From the NCBI GenBank assembly GCA_964587105.1, contig CAZPKG010000002.1, forward strand, positions 62,001-126,000: 64,000 nt of DNA, in the 5' to 3' direction. The first letter of the stretch is position 1. Every line of letters starts with the position of its first letter. Positions 25,560-35,026 of the stretch are shown piece after piece. Source of the DNA: JABWCQ01 sp964587105 (lineage in GTDB: Bacteria; Electryoneota; RPQS01). The notes beneath the pieces are model-generated. The model was not told the origin of the DNA, ran no database searches, and was given only the letters and a program-made list of their open reading frames with translations. Made by a program: the position numbers and the translations under genes.

Positions 25560-26474
25560 TTAGTACATCTCGTCCAACTCGCTTAACAGTCTTTGATAAC
25601 TCTTGTAGCGGGATTGAGCGAGCTTCTTTTCTTCAATAGCCTCGATGACTGCGCAATCGGGTTCGGCGACGTGTTTGCAGTTGCGGAATCTGCACTGCGC
25701 GGCGAAATCGCGAATATCGGGGAAGAGCGAAGCAAGATTATCGCGCGTCAGGCCGTAAGGGACAAAGCTCTTCATGCCCGGAGTGTCAATCAACATCGCG
25801 CGTTCCCCGAACGGCACGAGCACTGCGGCAGTTGTGGTGTGTGTGCCTTTGCCGGACCATGAACTGACTTCGCGGACACGCAATTCAAGTTCGGGAATCA
25901 GCGCATTGGTCAACGAACTCTTGCCAACGCCGGAGTTGCCGATAATAGCAGAGATGCCTTCGGCGAGCACACCATGCAACGGCTCAACTCCTTCGCCGGT
26001 CAGGTTGTTAACTGCGTAAATAGGGAAGTCAAAGGACTCGTAGATTTCGCGAATCTCTCTGACGCGCGCGCCGGTTTCATCAAGATCGCTCTTGGTCAAA
26101 ATCAATACGGGCTTGACGCCTCCGAACAGCGCTGCGACGAGAAAACGATCGATGGCGGCGATTTTGGTTTGCGGTTTAGCAAGCGACGCGACGATCAACA
26201 CTCGGTCGGCATTAGCGAACATAACTTGCTTTTCGCGCCGCAATCCTTTGCGCAGATAGGAGTTCGCGCGTTCGATGACTTCTTCCACCGCCCACTGTCC
26301 GTTTTCCGCGACGGCGTGAACCCAATCGCCAACGGTGACGCCGCTGCCGTCGTAGTCGAACAATTTGCCGCGCAGTACAGCTTCGACCTGTTCGCCGTTC
26401 GTGAGTTTGAGCAAACAGGTGCGCCGGGCAATTGTCGCGACGCGGGCATTGGCATGTGCGGGGAGTTTCAACAT
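25560..26474 (-). CDS. rsgA: Ribosome small-subunit GTPase RsgA
   Basis: A 304-residue circularly permuted GTPase that assists late 30S maturation. An N-terminal OB-fold is followed by the G motifs in permuted order: LTKSDLDE (G4), GNSGVGKSSLTNAL (G1), TTTAAVLVPFG (G2 region), DTPGMKSF (G3). A zinc-binding C-terminal domain follows, with CRFRNCKHVAEPDCAV supplying C, C, H, C ligands. Family length. It is divergent from the PGPGW gene, with start codons 36 bases apart. Confidence 0.95.
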   Translation of the reverse strand: MLKLPAHANARVATIARRTCLLKLTNGEQVEAVLRGKLFDYDGSGVTVGDWVHAVAENGQWAVEEVIERANSYLRKGLRREKQVMFANADRVLIVASLAKPQTKIAAIDRFLVAALFGGVKPVLILTKSDLDETGARVREIREIYESFDFPIYAVNNLTGEGVEPLHGVLAEGISAIIGNSGVGKSSLTNALIPELELRVREVSSWSGKGTHTTTAAVLVPFGERAMLIDTPGMKSFVPYGLTRDNLASLFPDIRDFAAQCRFRNCKHVAEPDCAVIEAIEEKKLAQSRYKSYQRLLSELDEMY

Positions 26475-26509
26475 GAATAAAGTAGTTTTAATGTCCGTAC
26501 GGGGTCAAA

Positions 26510-26788
26510 TTGGCAATCGAGTCAAAAAATAATACGCGAAGCGCGGCGTTCGCGGCGGCGCTCAAACTGGTGCGCACGATCCTCGGATTCAGCGTCTTGT
26601 TATTGGGCGTGCTGATGATTGTGTTGCCCGGCCCGGCGGTTGTGGTAATTCCGATCGGGTTAGCAATTCTGGCATCGGAGTACGCGTGGGCGCGCCGATA
26701 CCTGAACAAATTCAAAGAGGGCGGCGAGAAGCTTGGCTCGATCTTCTTTCGCAAGAAAGAGCCGCCTAAGCAGTCTGACTCAGAGTGA
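26510..26788 (+). CDS. PGPGW-family small membrane protein
   Basis: A 92-residue protein with two adjacent membrane helices (TILGFSVLLLGVLMIVLPGPAVVVIPIGLAILA) around the family motif LPGPAVVVIP, then EYAWARRYL and a Lys-rich tail. The family is small, of unknown function. The start is probably TTG because the frame has an upstream stop and no ATG. The last 22 bases overlap the 3' end of the convergent antiporter gene. Confidence 0.8.
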   Translation: MAIESKNNTRSAAFAAALKLVRTILGFSVLLLGVLMIVLPGPAVVVIPIGLAILASEYAWARRYLNKFKEGGEKLGSIFFRKKEPPKQSDSE

Positions 26789-28739
26789 CGACGCCTAAAT
26801 CAAGTGCCGCATGATCTCCGTAGAGCACGACTAAGTCATTTGGCGCGAGGGGCGTCTCGAGGAAATCACCGGAGTAGGCGCAGCCGTCGCGCAGCAGGGC
26901 AATCACCTGACAGCGACTTTCATTTGAGAATCCGAGCGCGCGCAGCGAACTTGCGCGCGCTTTGCTATTGTCATGGATCGGCACGGCTTCGACAAGCCGC
27001 TGCATCAGGAGTTGCGCGAGTCTGTCCCCGCCCATACTTGCGCCGCGCAGCGTGCCGTAGCTTTGGCTGCGCACGACTTCGACTTGCGCCGCGACGATAT
27101 GCGGCGGAACATGATAGTGCGTAAGCAATTCGACAAAGATGCGGAGCGAGGTTTCAAACTCTTCGGGCACGACAAGTTTGGCGCCTAAGCGTTCAAGTTG
27201 CTCGACCTCGGCTACATAGCGGGTGCGGACAATCAGATGCAATTTTGGATTCATTCGATGAATCGTCGTGACGGCACGGCGCGTAGCGGCGGGGTCGGAA
27301 ATTGCAATGACCGCGCTGTCGAACTCACTTAGCCCGAGATGCTGGAGGAACTCGGAGTGCGTGACATCGCCGTAGTGAATAGACTCACCCTCGTTGCGGG
27401 CTTCGCGCACTGTCTTGGGATTGAATTCCAAAATTTCGTAATATATTCCCGACTCGCGCAACACTTTAGCCACGTTGCGGCCATTCAAACCATAGCCGAC
27501 GATGAGCACGGCGGGTTTGGGACGCGACGGCAATGGCTCGGCGGGCGAGGCTTTGGCCTCTTTTGCCCAGCCGATTCTCCGGCCCGCATGATAGGCGACG
27601 TGCGGCGCCATTTGCATCACAAGAGGCGTGACGGCAAGCGTTAAGCTCGACGCGGCGATCAGGTATTGAAATTGATCACCCGAAACGAGTTGTCCGGCGA
27701 CGGCGGCGCTGAGGAGCAGGAACGAGAACTCTCCGGCTTGTGCCAAATAGAATCCGCCTTGCACACGCTCGCGGAGCGAAAGTTCGAGCGGCTGACTGAC
27801 GATGAAGACGACAAACGCTTTCAGGATCAACACCGCAGAAGAAACCAGCAGCACCGTGTCCAAGTGTCGAAGGACGAAGCCAAGATCGAGCAACATGCCA
27901 ATGGAGACGAAGAACAGCGAGGCGAACAGCGTGCTGAAGGCCTGCATCTGCGAATAGATGTGGGCGCTGAACTCATTTTCAGAGAGAATCACACCGGCGG
28001 CAAAGGCTCCGAGGGCGATGGACAATCCGGCAATGGAACTGATGGCACCGACGACCAGCATCAGTAGAATGGCAAAGAGAAAGAGCGCTTCGGCCAACTG
28101 CACGCGCACGAGCCAGCGCAGGATTTGCGGCAGAATCCACCGTGCCAATAGATAGAGCGACAGCACCCATCCGGCCACCAAGAGCGCGCGAATGCCAATT
28201 TCGTAGGTGGTCAAATTCCCGGACGCGAGAATACTAACGGTCATCATCATCGGCACGATGGCGAGGTCCTGAACGACGCAAATCGTGACGACCATCCGGC
28301 CCATCGGCGTGTTCAGTTCGCCTTTATCGGCAAGGCCCTTAAGGACAAGCGCCGATGATGAAACGGTTACGACGAATCCTGCGATCAGCGACAACGCGAA
28401 CGGCAGCCCAAGCGAGATCATAATGCCGAAGACAAGCGCGGTAGTTCCGGTGACTTGTGCGATGGCGGCAAGATAGACTTTGAGCGGCGTGCTCTTCAGT
28501 CCGGATATTGAGAGTTCGAGTCCGACGATGAAGAGCAGGAGAACGACGCCGACTTCAGCAGAGCTTTCGACGTGGTCGATGTTTTCGATGAACCCAAGTC
28601 CGGACGGGCCGATCAGAATTCCTGTTAGCACGAATCCGGCAATCGGCGGCAATCCAATCCGGCGCGACAGAAACAAGACCGGCAGCGCGCAGGCAAGGAT
28701 GATCGCGAGATCGTAGAACATCGGGATTTCGTGACTCAT
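26766..28739 (-). CDS. CPA2-type cation:proton antiporter with RCK domains (KefB/YbaL-like)
   Basis: A 657-residue inner-membrane transporter. Residues ~5-385 are a Na+/H+ exchanger domain with about twelve hydrophobic helices. Residues ~405-520 form a TrkA-N nucleotide-binding domain beginning VLIVGYGLNGRNVAKVLRESG, and ~565-655 a TrkA-C domain. Such proteins exchange K+ or Na+ for protons, gated by NAD(H) or glutathione adducts; the ion is not decided here. No clear ribosome binding site precedes the ATG. The convergent PGPGW gene overlaps its end. Confidence 0.9.
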   Translation of the reverse strand: MSHEIPMFYDLAIILACALPVLFLSRRIGLPPIAGFVLTGILIGPSGLGFIENIDHVESSAEVGVVLLLFIVGLELSISGLKSTPLKVYLAAIAQVTGTTALVFGIMISLGLPFALSLIAGFVVTVSSSALVLKGLADKGELNTPMGRMVVTICVVQDLAIVPMMMTVSILASGNLTTYEIGIRALLVAGWVLSLYLLARWILPQILRWLVRVQLAEALFLFAILLMLVVGAISSIAGLSIALGAFAAGVILSENEFSAHIYSQMQAFSTLFASLFFVSIGMLLDLGFVLRHLDTVLLVSSAVLILKAFVVFIVSQPLELSLRERVQGGFYLAQAGEFSFLLLSAAVAGQLVSGDQFQYLIAASSLTLAVTPLVMQMAPHVAYHAGRRIGWAKEAKASPAEPLPSRPKPAVLIVGYGLNGRNVAKVLRESGIYYEILEFNPKTVREARNEGESIHYGDVTHSEFLQHLGLSEFDSAVIAISDPAATRRAVTTIHRMNPKLHLIVRTRYVAEVEQLERLGAKLVVPEEFETSLRIFVELLTHYHVPPHIVAAQVEVVRSQSYGTLRGASMGGDRLAQLLMQRLVEAVPIHDNSKARASSLRALGFSNESRCQVIALLRDGCAYSGDFLETPLAPNDLVVLYGDHAALDLGVVTLSQTA

Positions 28740-29045
28740 GCAGCGGTGTCAGCTAATGGCGGGTAGGCTCTTTCGGCACAGTATCCGAAGTTGAGTGTAA
28801 ACAGGCGATTCCAACGAAGATTCACGCGCGGGACTGTGACCTTGTATGCGCGCGATGCATCACCGTTGCCCGCATTGACAATTCCAAGAAATGGCAGGAT
28901 ACTTACAATTTAGGGTTTTATCATCCGAAAGCAAATAGCCGATTAACCCAGCGGAGCACAGAATGTCTGATTGTCACGGAATATGTTGCCAATTGCGGCG
29001 AGAATCCCTATTTTGACAAACAAAGCAGAATCACCAGAAACTCTT
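28740..29045. other. Intergenic region with promoter for the aldehyde dehydrogenase
   Basis: About 300 bases between divergent genes. Besides the promoter at 28875-28903 no gene or repeat is apparent. Confidence 0.5.
28875..28903 (+). promoter_or_regulatory. Sigma70-like promoter of the aldehyde dehydrogenase gene
   Basis: TTGACA, 17 bp, GATACT; predicted start near 28910, leader ~135 nt. Confidence 0.6.
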
Positions 29046-30479
29046 ATGCCTCACTATCCTCTAATGATTCGCGGCGCACGGCCGGCAGGAAAGGTCGAAG
29101 TTGTTGCTCCGTTTGATTTGGCCCCGATTGCGAGCGTTGACACAGCCGGAGCGGATGCGATTGAAGTCGCGTTGAATACGGCTCATAATTTGTTTTGTGA
29201 CCGGAGCAAGTGGCTTCCGTTGCCGAAGCGGTTGCAGATTCTTGAGAATTTGCAGAAGCTGATTCTCGATAATGCCGAGTCGCTGGCGCTTGAGGCGGCG
29301 CGCGAAGGCGGCAAACCGCTGATGGATTCCAAAGTGGAGATTGCCCGTGCGGCGGACAGTATTCGCGTGTGTATCGAAACGATGCGCACGGATGCGGGCC
29401 GGGAAATTCCGTTGAATCTGAATGCGTCGTCGGCCAACAAACTTGCCGTGACGCGCCGAGAGCCGATTGGTCCAGTGGTGGCAATCAGCGCGTTTAATCA
29501 CCCGCTAAATCTGATTGCACACCAAGTCGGGCCGGCAATTGCGGCGGGATGTCCCGTGATTGTGAAACCCGCTGATGATACTCCACTGTCGTGTTTTCGA
29601 TTTGTCGAGATGCTTTTTGCAGCGGGATTGCCTGAAGAGTGGTGTCAGGCCTGTATCACGAGTGATTTGAGCGTGGCTGAGAAATTGGCGACGGATCCGC
29701 GAGTAGCGTTTCTGACGTTCATCGGGAGTTTCAAAGTCGGCTGGATGCTGCGATCGAAAATTGCGCCGGGAACGCGCTGCGCACTCGAACACGGCGGAAC
29801 GGCTCCGGTGATCGTGGCGGAGGACGCGGATTGGCAGGCGGCAATTGCGCCGATTGCGAAAGGCGGGTTCTATCATGCCGGGCAAGTGTGCGTATCGGTG
29901 CAGCGAGTGTATGTGCACGAATCGTTTGCATTCGAGTTTGCGCAGAAGCTTGCGGAAGCAGGAACCAAGATGAAAATTGGCGATCCGACGTCAGCGGATA
30001 CGGAAGTCGGGCCGCTAATTCGTCCGCAGGAGGTTACGAGATTAAACATGTGGGTGCGCGAAGCGGTGGCTGAGGGCGCGGTGCCGTTGAGCGGAGCGGA
30101 GCAACTTAGCGATACCTGTTACAAAACGACCGTGTTGTGGAATCCAAGCGAGACGTCGAAAGTGACGACTCAGGAAATTTTCGGGCCTGTGATCTGTGTC
30201 TATCTCTATAAAGATTTAGACGAAGCTATCGCTCGTGCTAATAACTCTCCGTTTGCATTTCAAGCGGCGGTGTTTACAAAAAATATTGACACGGCGATGA
30301 AATGCTACACCAACTTGAATGCTTCGGCCGTGATGGTGAACGAACATACGGCGTTTCGAGTGGATTGGATGCCCTTTGCCGGGCTCAAGCAATCGGGTCA
30401 TGGCATTGGAGGGATTCCTTACTCAATTCGGGATATGCAAGTGGAGAAGATGTTGGTGGTAAAGTCGGTAAATCTGTAA
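29046..30479 (+). CDS. NAD(P)-dependent aldehyde dehydrogenase family protein
   Basis: About 477 residues. The Rossmann domain shows GPVVAISAFNHPLNLIAHQVGPAIAAGCPVIVKPADDTPLS; the catalytic cysteine is in YHAGQVCVSVQRVYV and the general-base glutamate in ALEHGGTAPVIV (EHGG where most relatives have ELGG). EIFGPVICVY and PFAGLKQSGHGIGG complete the signature. It oxidises an aldehyde to an acid or phospho-acid; the substrate is unknown. The 5' frame extension to 28971 was rejected because ATG 29046 begins the conserved domain. It stands alone with its own promoter. Confidence 0.9.
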   Translation: MPHYPLMIRGARPAGKVEVVAPFDLAPIASVDTAGADAIEVALNTAHNLFCDRSKWLPLPKRLQILENLQKLILDNAESLALEAAREGGKPLMDSKVEIARAADSIRVCIETMRTDAGREIPLNLNASSANKLAVTRREPIGPVVAISAFNHPLNLIAHQVGPAIAAGCPVIVKPADDTPLSCFRFVEMLFAAGLPEEWCQACITSDLSVAEKLATDPRVAFLTFIGSFKVGWMLRSKIAPGTRCALEHGGTAPVIVAEDADWQAAIAPIAKGGFYHAGQVCVSVQRVYVHESFAFEFAQKLAEAGTKMKIGDPTSADTEVGPLIRPQEVTRLNMWVREAVAEGAVPLSGAEQLSDTCYKTTVLWNPSETSKVTTQEIFGPVICVYLYKDLDEAIARANNSPFAFQAAVFTKNIDTAMKCYTNLNASAVMVNEHTAFRVDWMPFAGLKQSGHGIGGIPYSIRDMQVEKMLVVKSVNL

Positions 30480-30487
30480 CTACTGAC

Positions 30488-30514
30488 GGGGCACCCGCAG
30501 CGGGTGCCGCCGCG
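30488..30514 (-). repeat. Solo REP palindrome
   Basis: Perfect copy of the 27-base RAYT-type REP in inverse orientation, eight bases after the aldehyde dehydrogenase stop codon. Confidence 0.8.
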
Positions 30515-30555
30515 ACAGATTACGGGTCCCGCCGCGACAACATTTGAGACAAAAC

Positions 30556-30590
30556 AAAAAAGCCCGCTCGGATTTGAGCGGGCTTTTTTG
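30556..30590. terminator. Bidirectional terminator
   Basis: AAAAAAGCCCGCTC-GGATTT-GAGCGGGCTTTTTT: serves the aldehyde dehydrogenase and the convergent exported-protein gene. Confidence 0.9.
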
Positions 30591-30606
30591 CTGACAAGAA
30601 ACGCTA

Positions 30607-31965
30607 TTAGGGCAGAAAAACGAGTTTGCGAGCTAACGATACACCGGCACATTGGCATCGCAGGAAATAGACTCCAGCGGAGTGGCCGGTGGCGTTCCAT
30701 TCGAGTTCGACGTTGCCGTTCACACGCGAATTGTCGAGCAATGTGCTGACCAATCTTCCGGTTTGATCAAAGATGGAAACCGTTACTTCGGATTCGGTTG
30801 GAATATTAAGATTGATTCTCACCGAGCTATTGAAGGGATTCGGATAGGCTTGACTGAGCGAAAATTCACTTGCCACAAGTTCGTCGTGCGCGGGATTGGC
30901 GGCTTCGGTTGTAAACGTCCAGACTTCACCGGTGGTTGTTCCTGAACCGTTCCTTGCATCAACTCGCCACATGTAGGTTCTGCTGTGGGCAAGCTGGCCG
31001 ATCATTGGCAATGAAGTTCCGTCCGGAGTTCCGGCAAACTCGAGCGGTTCCGATTCTCCCCAATAGACTTCGTAATCCTCTGCAAACTCTGCCGCGCTCC
31101 AGCTCAACAGAGAAAGAGTAATTGGCACATTTGTAGCGTTATTCGCGGGTGAAGGATTCGTTGCCTGACCGGGAGGCGGAGGCGGGGCAGACTCAGTAGT
31201 AAAATGCCAGACGTTGCCCGTGGTAGTGCCATGTTGATTCGTCGCGTCAACGCGCCACTCATACGCAGTTTCATAGTTCAGCACATCAGGTATGATTATG
31301 GATGTCGTAGTAATTGTGCCAAGCGACCAGTAAGGTTCGCCCGCACCGATGAACACCTCGTAGGTGTCGGCACCGTCAGCTGCCGCCCAAGAGAGATGCG
31401 TACTGAGGGCTTCCACATACAACTCACCATCGAAGGGGGTAGGATTGCTTGCTTGATCCGGCGGTCCCACGATAACGGCTTCGGTCGCGGTCAGGTTAAT
31501 TGTCGTATTTGCTCCGCCCTGATTTGAACCTTGATGTGCGCCGACATAAAGATGAACGGTTCCGGTTCCTGCTGAGGGAGCAAGCCAGTTGAAGTTCCCG
31601 GATGTTCGATTGTTAGAGGATAAGTGAATCCCGTTCGTTTCTCCGGCTACATTGTGTGTCGCGGTATTCGTGCCGCCGGAGATAGTTCCGGCATTGGTCG
31701 AGCCGGTGCCGACGCGAACGGAGCCGTTGAAATTGTTGATTGAAGAACCGGAAACTGCGGTGATCGTGATCAGGTAGGTTGAGTCAGGGACATACTCAGT
31801 TGGAAATCCGGAGATTTGCACCGTGCCGCCACCTGAACCATGGCAAGACGACGCGCATGTGCCCAAGCTTCCAGGCGCACCGGAGTATCCGCGATAGTTT
31901 GAGCGGGCCATCAGCGAACCCGTGGACATTAGCAAGATGAGCGCGCAAAGAACAATTCTTTTCAT
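30607..31965 (-). CDS. Exported CX3CH protein with Fn3-like repeats and T9SS tail (A)
   Basis: A 452-residue surface protein. After the signal peptide (MKRIVLCALILLMSTGSLMA) comes NYRGYSGAPGSLGTCASSCHG, resembling the N-terminus of 'choice-of-anchor V' domains but with three residues between the cysteines (CX3CH) instead of two. A ~120-residue beta domain follows (ISGFPTEYVPDSTYLITI ... TVHLYVGAHQG). Then come two Fn3-like units beginning NPTPFDG and NPSPANNATNVP, each ending W.F.TE. Last is a sorting domain with AYPNPFNSSVRINLNIP. Whether CX3CH binds haem is unknown. It is the first of four related genes on this strand. Confidence 0.82.
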   Translation of the reverse strand: MKRIVLCALILLMSTGSLMARSNYRGYSGAPGSLGTCASSCHGSGGGTVQISGFPTEYVPDSTYLITITAVSGSSINNFNGSVRVGTGSTNAGTISGGTNTATHNVAGETNGIHLSSNNRTSGNFNWLAPSAGTGTVHLYVGAHQGSNQGGANTTINLTATEAVIVGPPDQASNPTPFDGELYVEALSTHLSWAAADGADTYEVFIGAGEPYWSLGTITTTSIIIPDVLNYETAYEWRVDATNQHGTTTGNVWHFTTESAPPPPPGQATNPSPANNATNVPITLSLLSWSAAEFAEDYEVYWGESEPLEFAGTPDGTSLPMIGQLAHSRTYMWRVDARNGSGTTTGEVWTFTTEAANPAHDELVASEFSLSQAYPNPFNSSVRINLNIPTESEVTVSIFDQTGRLVSTLLDNSRVNGNVELEWNATGHSAGVYFLRCQCAGVSLARKLVFLP

Positions 31966-32037
31966 GATATGCGATCCTGACGATAAATTGAAATATATGA
32001 AGTTCGTGTTTGGCGATAGGGTTGGCAGACGGCCTTT

Positions 32038-32081
32038 CCAGATTCCGGCCGGGTTGCGGCGGCCTTAACCCGGCTCGGCGA
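32038..32081 (+). repeat. ATTCCGGC...CGGCTCGGCGA repeat, copy 4
   Basis: CCAGATTCCGGCCGGGTT ... AACCCGGCTCGGCGA; arms CCGGGTT/AACCCGG are complementary, so the loop region has diverged while the pairing is kept. Confidence 0.65.
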
Positions 32082-32164
32082 CAATCTCATACTGCGGAGG
32101 GGGGATGGATAGCAGCGAAACTACCCAAGTATTAATCAATGATAGGGAAGTTTGCCAAAAAAGA

Positions 32165-32198
32165 AAAAGTGGGAATGTGCATGACATTCCCACTTTCA
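32165..32198 (-). terminator. Terminator after exported protein B
   Basis: AAAGTGGGAATGT / ACATTCCCACTTT stem followed by TTTCTTTTTT on the minus strand. Confidence 0.9.
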
Positions 32199-32224
32199 CT
32201 TGATACAGTATGCAAAAAGTTGAG

Positions 32225-33562
32225 CTACGGCAAATAGACGAGTTTTTGTGACGAGGTCACACCCGCGCATTGGCAGCGCATCAGATAGATTCCCGCCGCA
32301 TTGCCGGACGCACTCCATTCCAAGACATGCTCACCGGCGCTCAACGTACCATTCACAAGCGTGGCAACCTCGCGGCCACTGACGTCGTACACTGTGACGT
32401 TTGTTCTTCCGGCTTGCGGAATGGACAAGCTCACACGCACATTGCTGTTGAACGGATTCGGATAAGCAGCGCCCAATTGAAATCCGTGTACGATAGGGAG
32501 ATCCCCTGCGGCGGATTCTGCCTCGGTTGTAAAGCTCCATGTCTGTCCGACGGTTGTTCCCGCTGAGTTCGTAGCCTCAACTCGCCACAAGTAAGTTGTG
32601 CCGACTTCAAATTGAGTTGCCGGAGTGAAAGCGGTCTCGGTTGTTGTGCCGACCGTTCCTAACGGTTCGGTTGTACCGAGAAACACTTCGTAGATTTCTG
32701 CGCCGGACGCGGCATTCCAACTCAAACTCGAACTAATGGGTACATTTTCAGCGCCATTTGCAGGAACAGGGTTTGTACACGGATCGGGCGCAGTCATTGT
32801 TGTGAAAGACCAGACTGCACTGGGTGTGCTGCCGTTGTCATTGAAGGCATACACCTGCCAGAAGTACTGCGTGCCCGGTTGTAAACCCGGCAAGGGATAG
32901 GAGTTCTCGGCTATGGCGCTCTGCACCAGCGGCGGCGGATTCTCGACGCCGAAATAGACATCGTATCCAAGCGCCTCAGGCACAATTGACCACGAAAGAC
33001 CTGTGTTTGTGGCAACGCCTGTCGCCGCCATTGCCGGATCGGGATCGGTTGGCGGAGCGGGCGGTTGCGGAATCACAGCTTCAGTCGCCGTCAAGGAGAT
33101 GGTCGTATTGGGACCGGTGTTGCGGTCGCCCTGATGCGCGGCCACATAGAGTCTCACTGAGCCTGTCCCTGCCGCCGGAGCGCGCCAATTGAAATTCCCG
33201 TTCTGACGATCATTGGTTGACAAACGTATCCCGTTGGTCTCCTGCGTAACCGAATAGGTGACCGTGTTGAATCCGGCAGTGATGGTTCCCGCATTTACGG
33301 AACCTGTGCCGCGTCTGACAGAACCATTGAAGTTTTTTATCGGCAATCCTGATACAGCTTCAATGGCAATCAAGTAGGTCGAGTCAGGGACATACTCCGT
33401 CGGGAAACCGCTTATTTGCACGGTTCCTTGATTGACTCCATGACAAGACGACGAACATCTACCGAGCGAACCCGGCGCCCCGGAGTATCCTCGGTTAGTG
33501 GGGCTTGCAAAGACGTTGCAAGCGCAAACGAACAGAAACAAAAAGCCAATGCGGCGAATCAT
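32225..33562 (-). CDS. Exported CX3CH protein with Fn3-like repeats and T9SS tail (B)
   Basis: A 445-residue paralogue of protein A. Signal peptide IGFLFLFVCACNVFA; then TNRGYSGAPGSLGRCSSSCHG with the same CX3CH spacing, and the same domain ISGFPTEYVPDSTYLIAIEAVSG ... VRLYVAAHQGD. Two Fn3-like units are followed by the sorting domain AYPNPFNSNVRVSLSIP ... QKLVYLP. AAGGA lies eight bases before the ATG. It has its own terminator, so it is not an obligatory operon with the flanking genes. Confidence 0.82.
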   Translation of the reverse strand: MIRRIGFLFLFVCACNVFASPTNRGYSGAPGSLGRCSSSCHGVNQGTVQISGFPTEYVPDSTYLIAIEAVSGLPIKNFNGSVRRGTGSVNAGTITAGFNTVTYSVTQETNGIRLSTNDRQNGNFNWRAPAAGTGSVRLYVAAHQGDRNTGPNTTISLTATEAVIPQPPAPPTDPDPAMAATGVATNTGLSWSIVPEALGYDVYFGVENPPPLVQSAIAENSYPLPGLQPGTQYFWQVYAFNDNGSTPSAVWSFTTMTAPDPCTNPVPANGAENVPISSSLSWNAASGAEIYEVFLGTTEPLGTVGTTTETAFTPATQFEVGTTYLWRVEATNSAGTTVGQTWSFTTEAESAAGDLPIVHGFQLGAAYPNPFNSNVRVSLSIPQAGRTNVTVYDVSGREVATLVNGTLSAGEHVLEWSASGNAAGIYLMRCQCAGVTSSQKLVYLP

Positions 33563-33688
33563 TGCAGTGATCCTTCATGTTGCGAAACACCTGATTCGAT
33601 CCGTGACGCAGCGAACTGCATCAGGATCACGAACACTGGCTCTCCCATTGCCGAGACGGCGGCACCCGATATCAAATATGTCAATGAA

Positions 33689-34858
33689 CTACGGTAGGTA
33701 GATCAGCTTTTGCGTCTGCGAAAGGCCCGCGCATTCGCACTTCAGGAAATACAATCCGGCGGCTTGACCGGATGCATTCCACTCAAGCTGATGCTCGCCC
33801 GCGCTCAATTTTGAATTGACAAGCGTCGAAACTTCCTGGCCGACAATGTCAAAAATTCGCACGGTAGTTTGACTCTCTTGCGCGATATTCAAACCGATTC
33901 GCACCGAGCTGTTAAACGGATTCGGATAAGCCGCTTGCAATTCAAATGCAGTCGGCAAAACTGGATCGCCCGCCGCATTTGGCAGAGCAGTTGTAAACGT
34001 CCACGTTTGGCCAACGGTTGTTCCGGCTTCGTTGATCGTATTCACGCGCCACAAGTAAGTGGTGTTTGTGTTCAGATTACCGGCAGGATCAATCGTCGTT
34101 TGCGCAATTGTCCCAATGGAAGGCAGCGGCTCCGCCGTACCGAAGAATACTTCATACGACGTTGCACCGTCCGCCGCATCCCAAGCGAGAACCGTGTTTA
34201 CGGGTACGTTGGTCGCATTGTTCGCCGGGAATGGACCAGTAGCTTGGGCAGGCGGAGCGACTGTTGTGAAGTTCCAAATTGGTCCGGCAGTTTCACCATC
34301 GCCATTTACTGCAGTGATTTTCCAGAAATACTGCGTTCCCGCGGCTAGGTTTGAGTACGAGTACATCATGCCGGGGAAGTTGTTATTTACAACCGGCGGC
34401 GGATTGGCCGTACCAAATTGCACGATATGATGCGTGGCGCCTGTGTCCTCCCAAATCAGGAAACCAAGCGTGGGCATTCCGGTTGAATTATTATTCGGTA
34501 TTGGATTGGTCGGCACCGTCGGCGGCGTTCCACCTGCTTCTACGGTGACGGATCCGACCATACCGGGCGCGTGGATTTCGCATTCGTAATTAAACAGACC
34601 TTCGAGCGGTGCAGCAAATGCGAAATTGTAAGTGAACGCCGAACTTGTAGGCTCGCCACTACGAAAAGTGGCGGGAGTGTGGCTCGTTTCATTCACGTTA
34701 TGAAAACCACCGGCAGGCTTAATCCAGCGGACGGTATCGCCTTGTTGGATGGTGATATTCGCGGGCGAAAACGATGAACCGACAAGGTTCACCACGTGTA
34801 CTGTGGCCATGCTTACGCTGGCCATCATCAATGCAATCAATACGAACAATTTCTTCAT
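33689..34858 (-). CDS. Exported cupredoxin with Fn3-like repeats and T9SS tail
   Basis: About 389 residues. AGGGAGA six bases upstream fixes ATG 34858 and gives signal peptide MKKLFVLIALMMASVSMA. Residues ~19-110 are a plastocyanin-like domain with the type 1 copper pattern: His in FHNVNE, then CEIHAPGM (C, H, M). It closely resembles the second cupredoxin domain of the gene at 17706 (VVNLVGSSFSPANITIQQGDTVRW). Two Fn3-like units (NPIPNNNSTGMP, GPFPANNATNVP) and a sorting domain (AYPNPFNSSVRIGLNI) follow. It sits among the CX3CH genes, suggesting a shared surface redox role, which remains inference. Confidence 0.85.
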   Translation of the reverse strand: MKKLFVLIALMMASVSMATVHVVNLVGSSFSPANITIQQGDTVRWIKPAGGFHNVNETSHTPATFRSGEPTSSAFTYNFAFAAPLEGLFNYECEIHAPGMVGSVTVEAGGTPPTVPTNPIPNNNSTGMPTLGFLIWEDTGATHHIVQFGTANPPPVVNNNFPGMMYSYSNLAAGTQYFWKITAVNGDGETAGPIWNFTTVAPPAQATGPFPANNATNVPVNTVLAWDAADGATSYEVFFGTAEPLPSIGTIAQTTIDPAGNLNTNTTYLWRVNTINEAGTTVGQTWTFTTALPNAAGDPVLPTAFELQAAYPNPFNSSVRIGLNIAQESQTTVRIFDIVGQEVSTLVNSKLSAGEHQLEWNASGQAAGLYFLKCECAGLSQTQKLIYLP

Positions 34859-35000
34859 CGTTGTCTCCCTGAAAACGAGTGTGCGGATCGGGCCGGACCT
34901 TCTGTTGCTTTCCATGTTGTTGTCCTAAAAGGTTACTTACTTGGGACCACCAAAATAATAGAATCAATACTATTCCGGCCAAATGTTCGTACCGACAATA

Positions 35001-35025
35001 CGGCGGCGTCCGCTGCGGATGCCCC
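35001..35025 (+). repeat. Diverged solo REP palindrome
   Basis: CGGCGGCGTCCGCTGCGGATGCCCC: same frame as the RAYT REPs, with arm changes that keep pairing (GGCGTCCGC/GCGGATGCC, one G-T). Confidence 0.65.
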
Positions 35026-35026
35026 G